A DNA stretch of 64,000 nt from Mongoliitalea daihaiensis (GCF_021596945.1 NZ_CP063779.1:2826001-2890000), one strand, 5' to 3'; numbered from the stretch's first letter, positions 46,494 to 54,894 are shown. Numbers and translations: made by a program. The notes: a model not told the origin generated them from the letters alone.

Positions 46494-47201
46494 TTAAAAT
46501 TTCATCTGATGTACAATCACCTGACTGAGTTTTTCTGCCCAACTTTTATACACTAGACCACTTGGGTGAAGCTTATCTTCTACCACCATTTCGTCTAGAC
46601 CTCCAATGTTTCGATATTCTTCTGTAATGTCAATATAAAACACACCAAGTTCCTCTGCGATGGCTTTTTTAGTGGCATTGAATGTATCTATAGCAATGGA
46701 ATTTTCCTCTAAGTCCCTTCCCGATTCTTTTCCAAAGGGAGTGATTCCCCAATCAGGAATAGACAAAACAATCACTCTTTTGGGGTTGCCTTTAGCAAAG
46801 GCAATTGCTTGATGGATTAATGATTGTAATTCTTCTTCGTAATTTTCAACAGTTCTTCGACGATATTGATTATTGACACCAATTAGCAAGGTGACCAAGT
46901 CATAGGTGTTGTCAACTATTCCAGCAGCCTCTATTCCTTTGACTAGTTCATCCGTGGTCCAACCTGTTTTGGCAATAATTTGAGATAAATTCACCTCTAA
47001 ACCTTGTGCTTGCAAGATAGCTACTGCTTGATTTGGATATCGTTCTTCTTCTGCGACTCCTTCTCCTATCGTGTAACTATCTCCAAGGGCTAGGTATCGA
47101 AGGTGTTCATTGCTTGGTGGAGTTGGCTTTTCTTGCATAATGTTTACGTTTAATGTGGCAGCTAAACAAAGGCCAATAAAGAAGGATTGAATCATGATCA
47201 T
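46494..47201 (-). CDS. SGNH/GDSL hydrolase
   Basis: A 235-residue exported esterase-type hydrolase. An N-terminal hydrophobic segment (about 3-20) precedes 'YLALGDSYTIGEG' with nucleophile Ser42, then 'GWTTDEL', 'LLIGVNNQYR' (block III Gly/Asn) and 'DKLHPSGLVY' with the catalytic Asp-x2-His. Likely deacylates a lipid, sugar ester or peptidoglycan group. Its start overlaps the LD-carboxypeptidase stop by 4 bp (ATGA), which suggests a shared cell-wall role. Confidence 0.87.
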   Translation of the reverse strand: MIMIQSFFIGLCLAATLNVNIMQEKPTPPSNEHLRYLALGDSYTIGEGVAEEERYPNQAVAILQAQGLEVNLSQIIAKTGWTTDELVKGIEAAGIVDNTYDLVTLLIGVNNQYRRRTVENYEEELQSLIHQAIAFAKGNPKRVIVLSIPDWGITPFGKESGRDLEENSIAIDTFNATKKAIAEELGVFYIDITEEYRNIGGLDEMVVEDKLHPSGLVYKSWAEKLSQVIVHQMKF

Positions 47202-48235
47202 TGAAATATTGTCTGTGTTAATTGAAAACTACCTTTATCAGCATCCATAGTTACTATTGCACCATGTGGTATTATGAATTGTTTTGGGATGTGGCCTATC
47301 ATAGCTCCTTTATAAGCCGGTATCTCTAATGGAAGTATATAGTCCTCCCAAAGTTCATCTAAAGTTAGTGAACCAAACCCGCCACTAGGATTGCAATCTG
47401 TGCATTGTCCAAAAATAAAACCTTTGATCTTGGATAGAGTGCCATTGAGCCGAAGTGTACTCATCATTCGGTCAATTTTATACGGGTCTTCCCCAATATC
47501 TTCTACAAAAAGAATAGCATCTGAAAAATCAGGATAGTAGGAGGTTCCTGACAAAGATGACAATACTGTGAGGTTTCCGCCTAATATCCGACCTTTTACA
47601 ACTCCTGAATAAATTGTGCTTGTTCGGTTATTCTTAACGATTAAATCATCGCCTTTAACCTGTTCATTTGCAAAGTCATGTAAAATTTTATTGACAAATA
47701 TGCTTTCGAATTGTTTTACATTAAAGCTATTCCAGCTTCCAGTTCCATTTGGTCCGTGAAATGAAATGAGTCCCGTTTGTGAATATAAGGCGGCGTGCAA
47801 AGCAGTAACATCCGAATAGCCTAGTAAAGGTTTTGGGTTTTGTTGGATCATTTGATAATCTAGCAAGGGTAGTATTCTCGCAGCGCCCGATCCTCCCCGT
47901 ATACAAACAATCGCATCGATAGCAGAATTTCTAAACATGTCATTAAGATCATCTGCTCTATCTTGGTCCGTTCCTGCTAAGTGACCTCTTCTGCTTTTTA
48001 CATGTTTTCCCAATACCACCTGATAGCCCAGTTCTTCAAACGTCTCTTTTGCAAACTGAAATTGCATGCGGTCCGCAGTAGCAGCAGAAGGACTTACGAT
48101 TCCTATTGTTCCTCCTGCTGGAATAGGTTTTGGTAAAATAGTTGGCTTTTTGGATGTAAATGGTCCCGCGGAAGAAATCAATGGAAGACCCATTAACCCT
48201 AAGCCCAATGATTTGATAAAACTTCTTTTTTGCAT
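47198..48235 (-). CDS. LD-carboxypeptidase (peptidase S66)
   Basis: Cleaves the L,D bond that releases terminal D-alanine from tetrapeptides in murein recycling. 345 residues from ATG 48235, which gives a Tat-like leader 'MQKRSFIKSLGLGLMG'; an ATG nine codons upstream is less likely. Core motifs: 'IGIVSPSA', 'CIRGGSGAARILPLLDY' with nucleophile Ser, 'GYSDVTALH', 'GRILGGNLTVL' and 'FGQCTDC'. The export signal implies a periplasmic form, unlike the cytosolic LdcA of E. coli. Confidence 0.9.
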   Translation of the reverse strand: MQKRSFIKSLGLGLMGLPLISSAGPFTSKKPTILPKPIPAGGTIGIVSPSAATADRMQFQFAKETFEELGYQVVLGKHVKSRRGHLAGTDQDRADDLNDMFRNSAIDAIVCIRGGSGAARILPLLDYQMIQQNPKPLLGYSDVTALHAALYSQTGLISFHGPNGTGSWNSFNVKQFESIFVNKILHDFANEQVKGDDLIVKNNRTSTIYSGVVKGRILGGNLTVLSSLSGTSYYPDFSDAILFVEDIGEDPYKIDRMMSTLRLNGTLSKIKGFIFGQCTDCNPSGGFGSLTLDELWEDYILPLEIPAYKGAMIGHIPKQFIIPHGAIVTMDADKGSFQLTQTIFQ

Positions 48236-48301
48236 GAGTAAATTCATCAATAGTTTTATCAAAAGTAAATAATCCCAACCAAATTGGTCGGGACTTGAAA
48301 C

Positions 48302-48934
48302 TTATATTTTTACAAACAATTCCTCTTTTGACCGTCTGATTTTTTTAGCATTTACAAGATGATCTGCCTGTTCGTCTCTAAATCCTAAGGATAAAAGTGC
48401 ACTTGAACCCATTCCCTTTTCAGTCAAACCTAAGATTCTGTCGACTTCGGCAGGATTGAATCCTTCCATCGGGGTGCTGTCCACCTGCTCTTCGGCTGCC
48501 GCTACAAGGGCCGAACCTAAGGCGATGTAGGCCTGCTTAGAAGCCCAATTAAAGATTTCAGGGGCTGTTTGTTTGGAGAAGTGATCCTTTAGGAAGGTTG
48601 CATACTGATCTAAAGCACCTTTCTCCATGCCTCTTTCTTCATATACTAAATCGAAATAGGTATCAATCTGTTCAGCAGTAATGTTTTTCCAAGCGGCAAA
48701 CACCAATAGATGAGAACCTTCAATTACTTGTGGTTGCTTCACAGCAGTTGCATGTAATTTTTCACGCATTTCTTGATCCTCGATAACCAAGATTGTGAAA
48801 GGTTGTAAACCATTGGAAGTTGCGGTAAGGCGAATAGCTTCTAAGATATTTTCTAATTTTTCAGCAGGAACAGTTTTTCCGTTCATTCGTTTGGCTGCAT
48901 AGCGCCAGTTTAAACTTTTAATTGTAGTGTTCAT
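48302..48934 (-). CDS. NAD(P)H nitroreductase family protein
   Basis: A 210-residue FMN-dependent oxidoreductase of the NfsB type. 'WRYAAKRMNGKTVPAEKL' matches the FMN phosphate-binding start, 'LTATSNGLQPFTILVIED' the substrate/cofactor loop, and 'TPMEGFNPAEVDRILGL' and 'SSALLSLGFRDEQAD' the C-terminal core. Reduces nitro compounds or quinones. Monocistronic. A perfect 12-bp palindrome lies 20 bp upstream and may be an operator. Confidence 0.9.
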   Translation of the reverse strand: MNTTIKSLNWRYAAKRMNGKTVPAEKLENILEAIRLTATSNGLQPFTILVIEDQEMREKLHATAVKQPQVIEGSHLLVFAAWKNITAEQIDTYFDLVYEERGMEKGALDQYATFLKDHFSKQTAPEIFNWASKQAYIALGSALVAAAEEQVDSTPMEGFNPAEVDRILGLTEKGMGSSALLSLGFRDEQADHLVNAKKIRRSKEELFVKI

Positions 48935-49335
48935 TTCGTTGGTATGTTAATATATGTATATACATGTATTTTATGTTAAAAGTTCACGGTGGTCATGGAT
49001 ATTTATTGATAATGTAGTTGGTGTGGTGAAAAGATTGTTAATGGATATTGATCGCTATTAGTTGATAATGAGATATGTGATTATCCGCAATTAAGCCAGA
49101 GTCAACATAATATCCGATCTATTGCGGATAATGGACCACAGTCAACTGTCCACTGTCAACAGATGCTTGAAAGCATAATGAATCTATTCATTTGTTTAGC
49201 AACTGGAATAAAAGCGGATAACCATCATGAGATATTATTGAATGCAAAAATGAAAAAAAGTTGAATAACTGCAATTTCTAAAATCTGTCCCTAAAATATC
49301 CAAATATCAAATATCTACTAATATCCCTATTTATT
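48935..49335. other. 401-bp intergenic region with repeats
   Basis: No gene seen. It contains the palindrome ATGTATATACAT (48954-48965), GGATATT-type repeats (48998-49066), a 12-bp inverted repeat (49080-49091 and 49121-49132) and an AATATCC-rich stretch in the opposite orientation (49294-49327). It separates the nitroreductase gene from the molybdenum cofactor cluster. Confidence 0.6.
48954..48965. promoter_or_regulatory. candidate operator palindrome upstream of nitroreductase
   Basis: ATGTATATACAT is a perfect 12-bp palindrome 20 bp before the nitroreductase start. Such sites are common targets for dimeric repressors, but no regulator gene is adjacent. Confidence 0.3.
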
Positions 49336-50250
49336 TCAATGCCTATAACTCGGTCCTTCCAAGACTTTAAAAACATGTAATACCGCAGGAAAAATCGCAT
49401 CCATGGATTCTTCGGCACCTTTGGTAGAACCGGGCAGGGCTAATACAAGGGTGTTACCTATAATTCCTGCAACTGAACGGGACAGCATGGCTGTAGGTAC
49501 ACGCTGCTGACCATAGGAACGGATAGCCTCTTCTATACCCGGCACTTCGCGTTCAATTAATGGACGGATGGCCTCGGGAGTAACATCTTTAGGAGAAAGT
49601 CCTGTGCCTCCTGTAAAGATGACCAAATCAATTTCCGTTGTAACCAGAGTTTTAAGTTTTGATTGGATGGCTTCTATTGCATCAGGGATGATGGAATATT
49701 CCTGACATTGCACTTGAAGAGCTTCCAATTTTTGGATGATAACCTTCCCCGCTTGGTCCTCTTTTTGTCCAGCAGCAATGCTATCGGAACAAACGATGAC
49801 AGCAGCCTTCAAATCCTTTCCAATAGTTTTAGCAAGATCTGATTTTCCGCCTTTTTTTTGGATCAACTTAATCTGCTCTATGCTGATATTTTTATCAATC
49901 GGTTTGAGCATATCATACATGGTCAATGCTACTACCGATGCCGCATGCATGGCTTCCACCTCTACACCGGTCTTATAGATGGTGTGAATTTCCACAAAGA
50001 CAAAAATCTCCAAGTCTTTGATTTCGTAGGTCACAGCAGTGAACTCAATGGGAAGTGGGTGACAATCCGGAATCATGTCAGCTGTACGCTTCGCTGCAAA
50101 AAGTCCTGCCACTTTAGCCATTTCAAATACGTCTCCCTTAGGGACTTTTTTTTCTACCACAGCAGTGATGGTTTCTTGCGAACTTACTTTGACAATAGCC
50201 TGTGCAATGGCTTTTCGGAGTGTGGAGGATTTATGTGTGATGTTGACCAT
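49336..50250 (-). CDS. moaCB: bifunctional MoaC-MogA/MoaB molybdenum cofactor protein
   Basis: Fusion of two cofactor enzymes, 304 residues. The N-terminal MoaC domain (about 1-150: 'MVNITHKSSTLRKAIA', 'MIPDCHPLPIEF', 'GVEVEAMHAASVVALTMYDM') acts with MoaA to make cyclic pyranopterin monophosphate. The C-terminal MogA/MoaB domain (about 150-300: 'IVCSDSIAAGQKEDQAG', 'FTGGTGLSPKDVTPEA', 'LALPGSTKGAEESMDAI') adenylylates molybdopterin. This fusion is known in Bacteroidota. It is the last gene of the minus-strand cluster. Confidence 0.92.
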   Translation of the reverse strand: MVNITHKSSTLRKAIAQAIVKVSSQETITAVVEKKVPKGDVFEMAKVAGLFAAKRTADMIPDCHPLPIEFTAVTYEIKDLEIFVFVEIHTIYKTGVEVEAMHAASVVALTMYDMLKPIDKNISIEQIKLIQKKGGKSDLAKTIGKDLKAAVIVCSDSIAAGQKEDQAGKVIIQKLEALQVQCQEYSIIPDAIEAIQSKLKTLVTTEIDLVIFTGGTGLSPKDVTPEAIRPLIEREVPGIEEAIRSYGQQRVPTAMLSRSVAGIIGNTLVLALPGSTKGAEESMDAIFPAVLHVFKVLEGPSYRH

Positions 50251-50254
50251 AGGC

Positions 50255-50327
50255 TGAGAGGTTAGAAGCGAGAGATTAGAAGCGAGAGAATAGAAACGAG
50301 AGGTTAGAAGTTAGAGATGAGAAGCGA
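50255..50327. repeat. short degenerate tandem repeat (GAGAGGTTAGAAGC-like)
   Basis: About five imperfect copies of a roughly 14-bp unit of the type GAGAGRTTAGAAGC fill the start of the gap between moaCB and moaE. Low-complexity purine-rich strand; no coding potential. Confidence 0.7.
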
Positions 50328-50350
50328 GCCCTTCGACAGGCTCAGGGACC
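50328..50350. repeat. REP-like palindromic element
   Basis: 'CCCTTCGACAGGCTCAGGG' forms an imperfect hairpin (CCCT...AGGG with GAC/GCTC centre). This motif is a widespread dispersed intergenic repeat in many bacterial genomes. It directly follows the short tandem repeat. Confidence 0.55.
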
Positions 50351-50382
50351 TACAAACAAGAAATAAGAGGTAAGAAGACATA

Positions 50383-50532
50383 AGATATTGATTGATATTT
50401 TCTTTCGGATATTGACTGATATTAAAGAAGTGTTAGACTAGCTGATAATTGGTCATAAAAACCATTTTGCAGGTCAAATTTGATTTGAATTCGTTAATAT
50501 CCAATATCAATAAATATCCAATATCCATCAAT
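50383..50532. repeat. imperfect inverted repeat with GATATT/AATATC arms
   Basis: Left arm 50383-50424 holds GATATTGATTGATATT and GGATATTGACTGATATT; right arm 50495-50532 holds AATATCC and AATATCAATAAATATCC in inverted sense, about 70 bp apart. Related pairs occur at 48998-49327 and 51077-51207. Confidence 0.55.
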
Positions 50533-50540
50533 GTCTATTT

Positions 50541-50987
50541 TCAAGTATTTACCTTCCACTCAGATTTCGAATCATCTATAATTTCTTTGCCCCAGATGGG
50601 GAGCTCTTTTTTGATGCGCTCGACGAGTTCTTCGCAGGCATCGATGGCAGCTTTGCGATGTTTGGAGGAGGTAAATACGAAAAGACAGATTTCTCCTGTC
50701 TTCACTTCTCCCAAACTGTGATAGATGTGCATGCAAGTCAAAGGATACTTGGCAAATACTGCTTCGCGGATTTCGAAAGCCTGTTGCAAGGCCATTTCTT
50801 CATAAGCAGTATATTCAATGGCTTTTACAATGCCACCTTCTTTTTCATCGGCCCTTACTTGGCCTAAGAAAATGCTGTGTCCGCCAATCGCCGTATTGCT
50901 GCTATGGTTGGCAATGGATTTAGCTATTTTCTCGGGAGCGATAGGGCCTTGAACGAATATGTTTTTTGGGGTTCGGGTTTTTTCCAT
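50541..50987 (-). CDS. moaE: molybdopterin synthase catalytic subunit MoaE
   Basis: Large subunit of molybdopterin synthase, which with MoaD thiocarboxylate inserts two sulfurs into cyclic pyranopterin. 148 residues from ATG 50987; a longer reading from 51038 would begin with low-complexity sequence. Motifs: 'IGGHSIFLGQVRADEKEGG', 'IEYTAYEEMALQQ', 'IYHSLGEVKTGEICLFVFTSSKHRKAA' (in part) and 'LPIWGKEI' with the active-site lysine. Confidence 0.94.
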   Translation of the reverse strand: MEKTRTPKNIFVQGPIAPEKIAKSIANHSSNTAIGGHSIFLGQVRADEKEGGIVKAIEYTAYEEMALQQAFEIREAVFAKYPLTCMHIYHSLGEVKTGEICLFVFTSSKHRKAAIDACEELVERIKKELPIWGKEIIDDSKSEWKVNT

Positions 50988-51076
50988 GAGTATTTTGGTT
51001 TTTCTCGGAGATCTGCTTGTTGGTAGACAGGAACGCAAAGACGCAGTAATATGGTAGAAATAAGGTGGAAATAATG

Positions 51077-51207
51077 AGGGATATTAAGAGATATTTACCG
51101 AAGGCTATATTTTTTGATATTGGTTTTCAGTAGATAGATTAATTTTTAATTGGTTGTAATTTCCTCACAATATCACGAAGTTAATATCCATCAATATCTA
51201 TACATAT
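51077..51207. repeat. imperfect inverted repeat with GATATT/AATATC arms
   Basis: Left arm 51077-51123 has GGGATATTAAGAGATATT and TTGATATTGG; right arm 51181-51207 has TTAATATCCATCAATATC. Same style as the element at 50383-50532, with a different centre. Lies in the gap between moaE and the moeB-like gene. Confidence 0.5.
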
Positions 51208-51227
51208 CTTCTCTAACTATTTCAATG

Positions 51228-52307
51228 TTAATTTTGAAAATACGATTCGATACCTCCTCTGATCGATTGTATGATTTTATCCGGATAGTGTTTTTTTAGC
51301 ATATTCACGGCTTTTAAGCTTCGAATTCCTGATTGGCAAAATAGAAAGATTTGCTGGTATGGCTCCAATGGATGAGAAGTTCTTTCAAGTTCATCTAACG
51401 GTATTTGCACATAATTGAGTTCATCGAATTCTGGTTGTTCCCCATATTCACGGACATCTACGAGTATACTTGGATGGTCTCTTTTTGTTATTTCAATTAC
51501 GGATTCCCAGTCTGTTTGGATATCCAAACCGCAGAAATTCTCATAATTCATTTGAAGGAGTTCATGGCTACTTTTTGGTCTTAAGTTTTCTGAATCTGGG
51601 TTTTTTGAAAGCTGAATTTGATAGGAAGCATGATTGCTTAAGTTGTAGAAAAGCATCTTGTCTTCCAATGTTTCCCCAAATCCACTAAGAAACTTGATTG
51701 CCTCAGTAGCCATCATCGTTCCGATAACACCAGGGAGCACCCCAAGTACGCCAGTTTCGTTGCAGTTGGGAACTTCAAAGGCAGATGGAGGAGTAGGGTA
51801 GAGGTCTCTGTAATTGATGGATGATGTTCCATGAGCATTGAAAATTGCGACCTGTCCTTCATTTTGATAAATGGCACCAAACACCAACGGTTTTCCCGCA
51901 ATCAAACAAGTATCGTTGACAAGGTAGCGGGTAGGAAAGTTATCGGAACCATCGACTATTAAGTCGTAGGTTGAGATGAGTTTTAAGATATTTTCTTTAT
52001 TCAAGAAAAAAGCATAGGCCTCAAGAGTGATATCATCGTATTTTTCTTGGATAACTCTAGCTGCAGTTTCAGCTTTATTGAGTCCTTTGTGTTTTTGTCC
52101 AAAGAGAACTTGCCTGTTGAGATTGGAATACGAAACCACATCCCCGTCCACGATGCCTATTTTTCCAATACCAGCCGCACTCAAATAGAGAAGGGCGGGG
52201 CAACCCAAGCCTCCTGCGCCAACGACAAGCACAGAAGCATCTCGTAATTTTTGTTGGGATGCAGGTCCGAAGCCGGGGAGAATATATTGGCGCTCAAATC
52301 TATCCAT
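51228..52307 (-). CDS. moeB: MoeB/ThiF adenylyltransferase with C-terminal rhodanese domain
   Basis: Activates the MoaD C-terminus by adenylylation and may supply sulfur through its own rhodanese. 359 residues: nucleotide motif 'VVGAGGLGCPALLYL' (about 28-42), 'NLNRQVLFGQKHKGLNKAE', 'VDGSDNFPTRYLVND' and 'ETGVLGVLPGVIGTMMATEA'; rhodanese part (about 260-359) with 'IFLFCQSGIRSLKAVNML' carrying the active Cys. The paired CxxC zinc motifs of E. coli MoeB are not seen. Adjacent moaD supports the Mo-cofactor role over thiamine. Confidence 0.9.
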   Translation of the reverse strand: MDRFERQYILPGFGPASQQKLRDASVLVVGAGGLGCPALLYLSAAGIGKIGIVDGDVVSYSNLNRQVLFGQKHKGLNKAETAARVIQEKYDDITLEAYAFFLNKENILKLISTYDLIVDGSDNFPTRYLVNDTCLIAGKPLVFGAIYQNEGQVAIFNAHGTSSINYRDLYPTPPSAFEVPNCNETGVLGVLPGVIGTMMATEAIKFLSGFGETLEDKMLFYNLSNHASYQIQLSKNPDSENLRPKSSHELLQMNYENFCGLDIQTDWESVIEITKRDHPSILVDVREYGEQPEFDELNYVQIPLDELERTSHPLEPYQQIFLFCQSGIRSLKAVNMLKKHYPDKIIQSIRGGIESYFQN

Positions 52308-52310
52308 AGT

Positions 52311-52538
52311 TTATCCTCCGGAAAAGGGTGGTAGCAAAGCGACTTCTGCTCCTAATGCAATAGGAGCATTTCCGTTGACTTGTTTTTTATTGACTGCGAT
52401 GCTGAATTTATGGTTTTTCAGGGCAGGGAACTGTTGGTGTAAAAAGCCCAGTAAGATTTCGGTCGTAGGGAAGTCATCCACTTCTAGTTGTGGTTTTCCT
52501 ATGATTTCAGCTATTTTTCCGAAGGCTAATATTTTCAT
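52311..52538 (-). CDS. moaD: molybdopterin synthase sulfur carrier subunit MoaD
   Basis: Ubiquitin-like sulfur carrier of 75 residues. 'MKILAFGKIAEIIGKPQLEV' at the start and the 'VALLPPFSGG' tail with the di-glycine that becomes a thiocarboxylate identify MoaD. The stop is 3 bp before the moeB-like start, matching the functional pairing. Confidence 0.95.
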   Translation of the reverse strand: MKILAFGKIAEIIGKPQLEVDDFPTTEILLGFLHQQFPALKNHKFSIAVNKKQVNGNAPIALGAEVALLPPFSGG

Positions 52539-52544
52539 GAAGGT

Positions 52545-52622
52545 TTAATTTTTTGTAATGCTTAAGATTTCAAAACAACCCAAATCTGAATGAGAAATAT
52601 TCTGATCAAAAAGCAGTTTCAT
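52545..52622 (-). pseudogene. truncated DUF5615 PIN-like toxin (25 codons)
   Basis: A 25-codon frame, ATG at 52622 and TAA at 52545, overlapping the DUF433 antitoxin stop as ATGA. It starts 'MKLLFDQNISH', the hallmark N-terminus of DUF5615 (PIN-like) toxins that accompany DUF433 antitoxins, then jumps straight to 'SDLGCFEILSITKN'. Family toxins are roughly 110-120 residues, so about 90 internal residues are gone and the active site cannot form. The frame is still open to a normal stop, which suggests an in-frame deletion. Confidence 0.72.
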
Positions 52623-52846
52623 ATAGCAATTTGAGTGGTTCGATTTTCACGGTCAGCTGCAAACTTTAAAGCTGCATAAATATCTTGTTCCGTAAGTTCA
52701 TCATAGTCGTTAAGAATTTCTTCTATCGACATCCCAGAAGATAACCAAGTCAATATATCCCCCACAGTTATTCTCATTCCTCTTATGCAAGGTTTACCTC
52801 CTCTTTTTCCAGGTTCTATTGTTATAATTGATTGATAGTTGTTCAT
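52619..52846 (-). CDS. DUF433 domain antitoxin
   Basis: A 75-residue DUF433 protein (VapB-like antitoxin group): 'IITIEPGKRGGKPCIRGMRITVGDILTWLSSGMSIEEIL' (in part) is the complete family motif, including the GGKPCIRG turn and helix-turn-helix. The start at ATG 52846 avoids the TauE-type gene. In intact systems it is followed by a DUF5615 PIN-like toxin with a 4-bp overlap; here the overlap survives but the toxin is only 25 codons. Probably an orphan antitoxin inside the molybdenum cofactor cluster. Confidence 0.88.
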   Translation of the reverse strand: MNNYQSIITIEPGKRGGKPCIRGMRITVGDILTWLSSGMSIEEILNDYDELTEQDIYAALKFAADRENRTTQIAI

Positions 52847-52881
52847 AGTTTTGTTTATTCTTACCCTAAAGTAATGATTTT

Positions 52882-53616
52882 CTATCCCCAAATCAACTTA
52901 ACAGCAGCAATAAACAATACAAAGGTAAGTGTATATTTCACGGCAGTATAATTGAATTTTTTTGCTCCAACATAAGCGCCTAAGGCACCTCCAGCAATGG
53001 TTAGTGGCATTAAAACCCATAATTGAGTGTCAAATTCTATGGTGGATACATTGATCCCTAGCAAGCCTGAAATGGAATTGAAGAAGATAAATAATGCACT
53101 GACAGCAGCGGTCTCTTTCATATTTGTCCATCCTAGTAAGAGTAAGATGGGGGATAAAATAATCCCGCCTCCAATACCAATTAATCCGGAGACAAAGCCA
53201 ATTCCTAGACCAAGAAATGCGGATATAATCCAGTTTTCAGCTATCCGTGGCTCTGTTGATTTGGGGAAAATATTCAGAAAGCGTAAAATGGGGAAAAATA
53301 GCAAAACTCCGAGGATTTGTCTGTACAGACCAGCATCTATGGACAATTTCCCACCAATAAATGCCGCAGGAACAGAAAATAGAATAATGGAGAGAAAGAG
53401 TTTAGTTGGAAATTTTACAGTTCCTCTAAATGCCCAAAATGCCATCAATGAGACCACAATGTTGAGCATCAGAGCTGTTGGGCGAATCTGCTCAGGAGCG
53501 AAGTTGAATAAAGCCAAAAACATCAAATAGCTACTCGCGCCTCCATGTCCAACTGCTGCATACAAAAATGCCACAGTTGGTAATAATATATAAAGGATCC
53601 AGCTATATGCCTCCAT
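52882..53616 (-). CDS. TauE/SafE family membrane permease
   Basis: A 244-residue inner-membrane protein with about seven to eight hydrophobic segments. The twin family motifs are visible: 'YAAVGHGGASSYLMFLALF' in the first half and 'GLIGIGGGIILSPILLLLGW' in the second. TauE/SafE proteins export sulfite, sulfoacetate or related anions. In a molybdenum cofactor cluster, export of sulfite or handling of sulfur or oxyanions is plausible but unproven. Start at ATG 53616, overlapping nothing; an in-frame TTG at 53625 lies inside moeA. Confidence 0.88.
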   Translation of the reverse strand: MEAYSWILYILLPTVAFLYAAVGHGGASSYLMFLALFNFAPEQIRPTALMLNIVVSLMAFWAFRGTVKFPTKLFLSIILFSVPAAFIGGKLSIDAGLYRQILGVLLFFPILRFLNIFPKSTEPRIAENWIISAFLGLGIGFVSGLIGIGGGIILSPILLLLGWTNMKETAAVSALFIFFNSISGLLGINVSTIEFDTQLWVLMPLTIAGGALGAYVGAKKFNYTAVKYTLTFVLFIAAVKLIWG

Positions 53617-53618
53617 AT

Positions 53619-54794
53619 TTACCAAAGATAGATAGCTACTTGTTCACCTGCATCGAGAAAATCCACCCCTTCAGGGATTTCTGTAAATCCATCAGCCTGT
53701 GCAAATGCGATAAGATTGAAGGACTCCTGACCGGGTAAAATCTGTACCTGATTGTCTGCTATCTTTACTTTTAGGAAAAAAGTTAGGTTAGGACTTTTCT
53801 TGACAGGACTTGCTAAAGGAAGAAAAGTTTTACTTTCCCAATCAGCCTTTTTACCCATCCATTGATGAATAGCTGGTTTAACGTATTGATTGAAGCAAGT
53901 AATGACTGATGCAGGATTGCCAGGTAGTGCAAAGATTAACTGCTGCCCTTTGATGCCTGCAAAGATTGGTTTCCCAGGCTTTTGTTTGATTTTATAAAAC
54001 AACTCCAGCACACCCTCTTTTTCCAATCCTTCTTTGACAAAATCATAGTCACCTACAGAAATGCCGCCGGATAAAAGTACTAAGTCAGTGTTTGATAGCG
54101 CTGTTTGGATTGCCTCTTGAACTGATACTGCATGATCCTCTACGCTGATAAAGTTCATTTCCTGAATTCCTTCCTGCCTCAAGTAAGTTTCCAAAACTGG
54201 TCCATTGGCATTGTAAATTTGACCATGTTCCAGGGTTTCTCCCACTTCTTTGATTTCACTTCCAGTGATGATTACCGTTACACGTGGAGGAAGAAAAACC
54301 GAAATCTGTGTCATTCCTACCGATGCAAGCAAGCCAATTCCACCGGGTGTAATGAAAGTTCCTTTGGGTAGGATACAATCTCCAATGCGCGTTTGAGCAC
54401 CTTTTTTTCGAACATGCATGCCTTTCTCGGGGACTTGATTGTGTAGTGAAATGGTGTTTCCAGAAATAGTTACCCATTCCTGCTGAATGACGGTATCTGC
54501 ACCCTCGGGTATGGGTGCACCTGTAAAAATGCGAACTGCTTTTCCTTCTACGAATGGGCTTGCTTCTTTTGCACCAGCAGCTATTTCCCCTTCCAATTCC
54601 CATGATTGAATGCCTTGCTCCCAAGCAATGGCATAGCCATCCATGGCAGAATTATCAAAGGTTGGGACATCTATTGGAGAAAAGATATCCTCTCCACAGA
54701 CCAAGCCCGCGGCATCTCTCAATGAAACTTTACCCACTCTTTTGGAAGGGATTTGATGTTGAAGAATTTCTTTCGCCTGCTTTACGGAAATCAT
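53619..54794 (-). CDS. moeA: molybdopterin molybdenumtransferase MoeA
   Basis: Inserts molybdate into adenylylated molybdopterin. 391 residues: 'FDNSAMDGYAIAWEQG', 'RIFTGAPIPEGADTVIQQE', 'GSEIKEVGETLEHGQIYNANG', 'LSGGISVGDYDFVKEGL', 'KPIFAGIKGQQLIFALPGNPASVITCF' (in part). All signature blocks are present. It lies downstream of the tandem-repeat gap and moaA, in the same direction. Confidence 0.94.
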   Translation of the reverse strand: MISVKQAKEILQHQIPSKRVGKVSLRDAAGLVCGEDIFSPIDVPTFDNSAMDGYAIAWEQGIQSWELEGEIAAGAKEASPFVEGKAVRIFTGAPIPEGADTVIQQEWVTISGNTISLHNQVPEKGMHVRKKGAQTRIGDCILPKGTFITPGGIGLLASVGMTQISVFLPPRVTVIITGSEIKEVGETLEHGQIYNANGPVLETYLRQEGIQEMNFISVEDHAVSVQEAIQTALSNTDLVLLSGGISVGDYDFVKEGLEKEGVLELFYKIKQKPGKPIFAGIKGQQLIFALPGNPASVITCFNQYVKPAIHQWMGKKADWESKTFLPLASPVKKSPNLTFFLKVKIADNQVQILPGQESFNLIAFAQADGFTEIPEGVDFLDAGEQVAIYLW

Positions 54795-54894
54795 TTTTGT
54801 TTTTTCGGGTAGTGTATGTTTTAAGTGCTCGCCACGATCGCAAAGTTCTCCGCAACGAACGCCAAGTTATCTAATAGCCACTATTTCAACTTTG

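Noticed and set aside
49858-50265. A 135-codon plus-strand frame opposite moaCB
   Set aside because: Antisense to the strongly conserved MoaC domain; its sequence is Cys/His-rich noise without known spacing.
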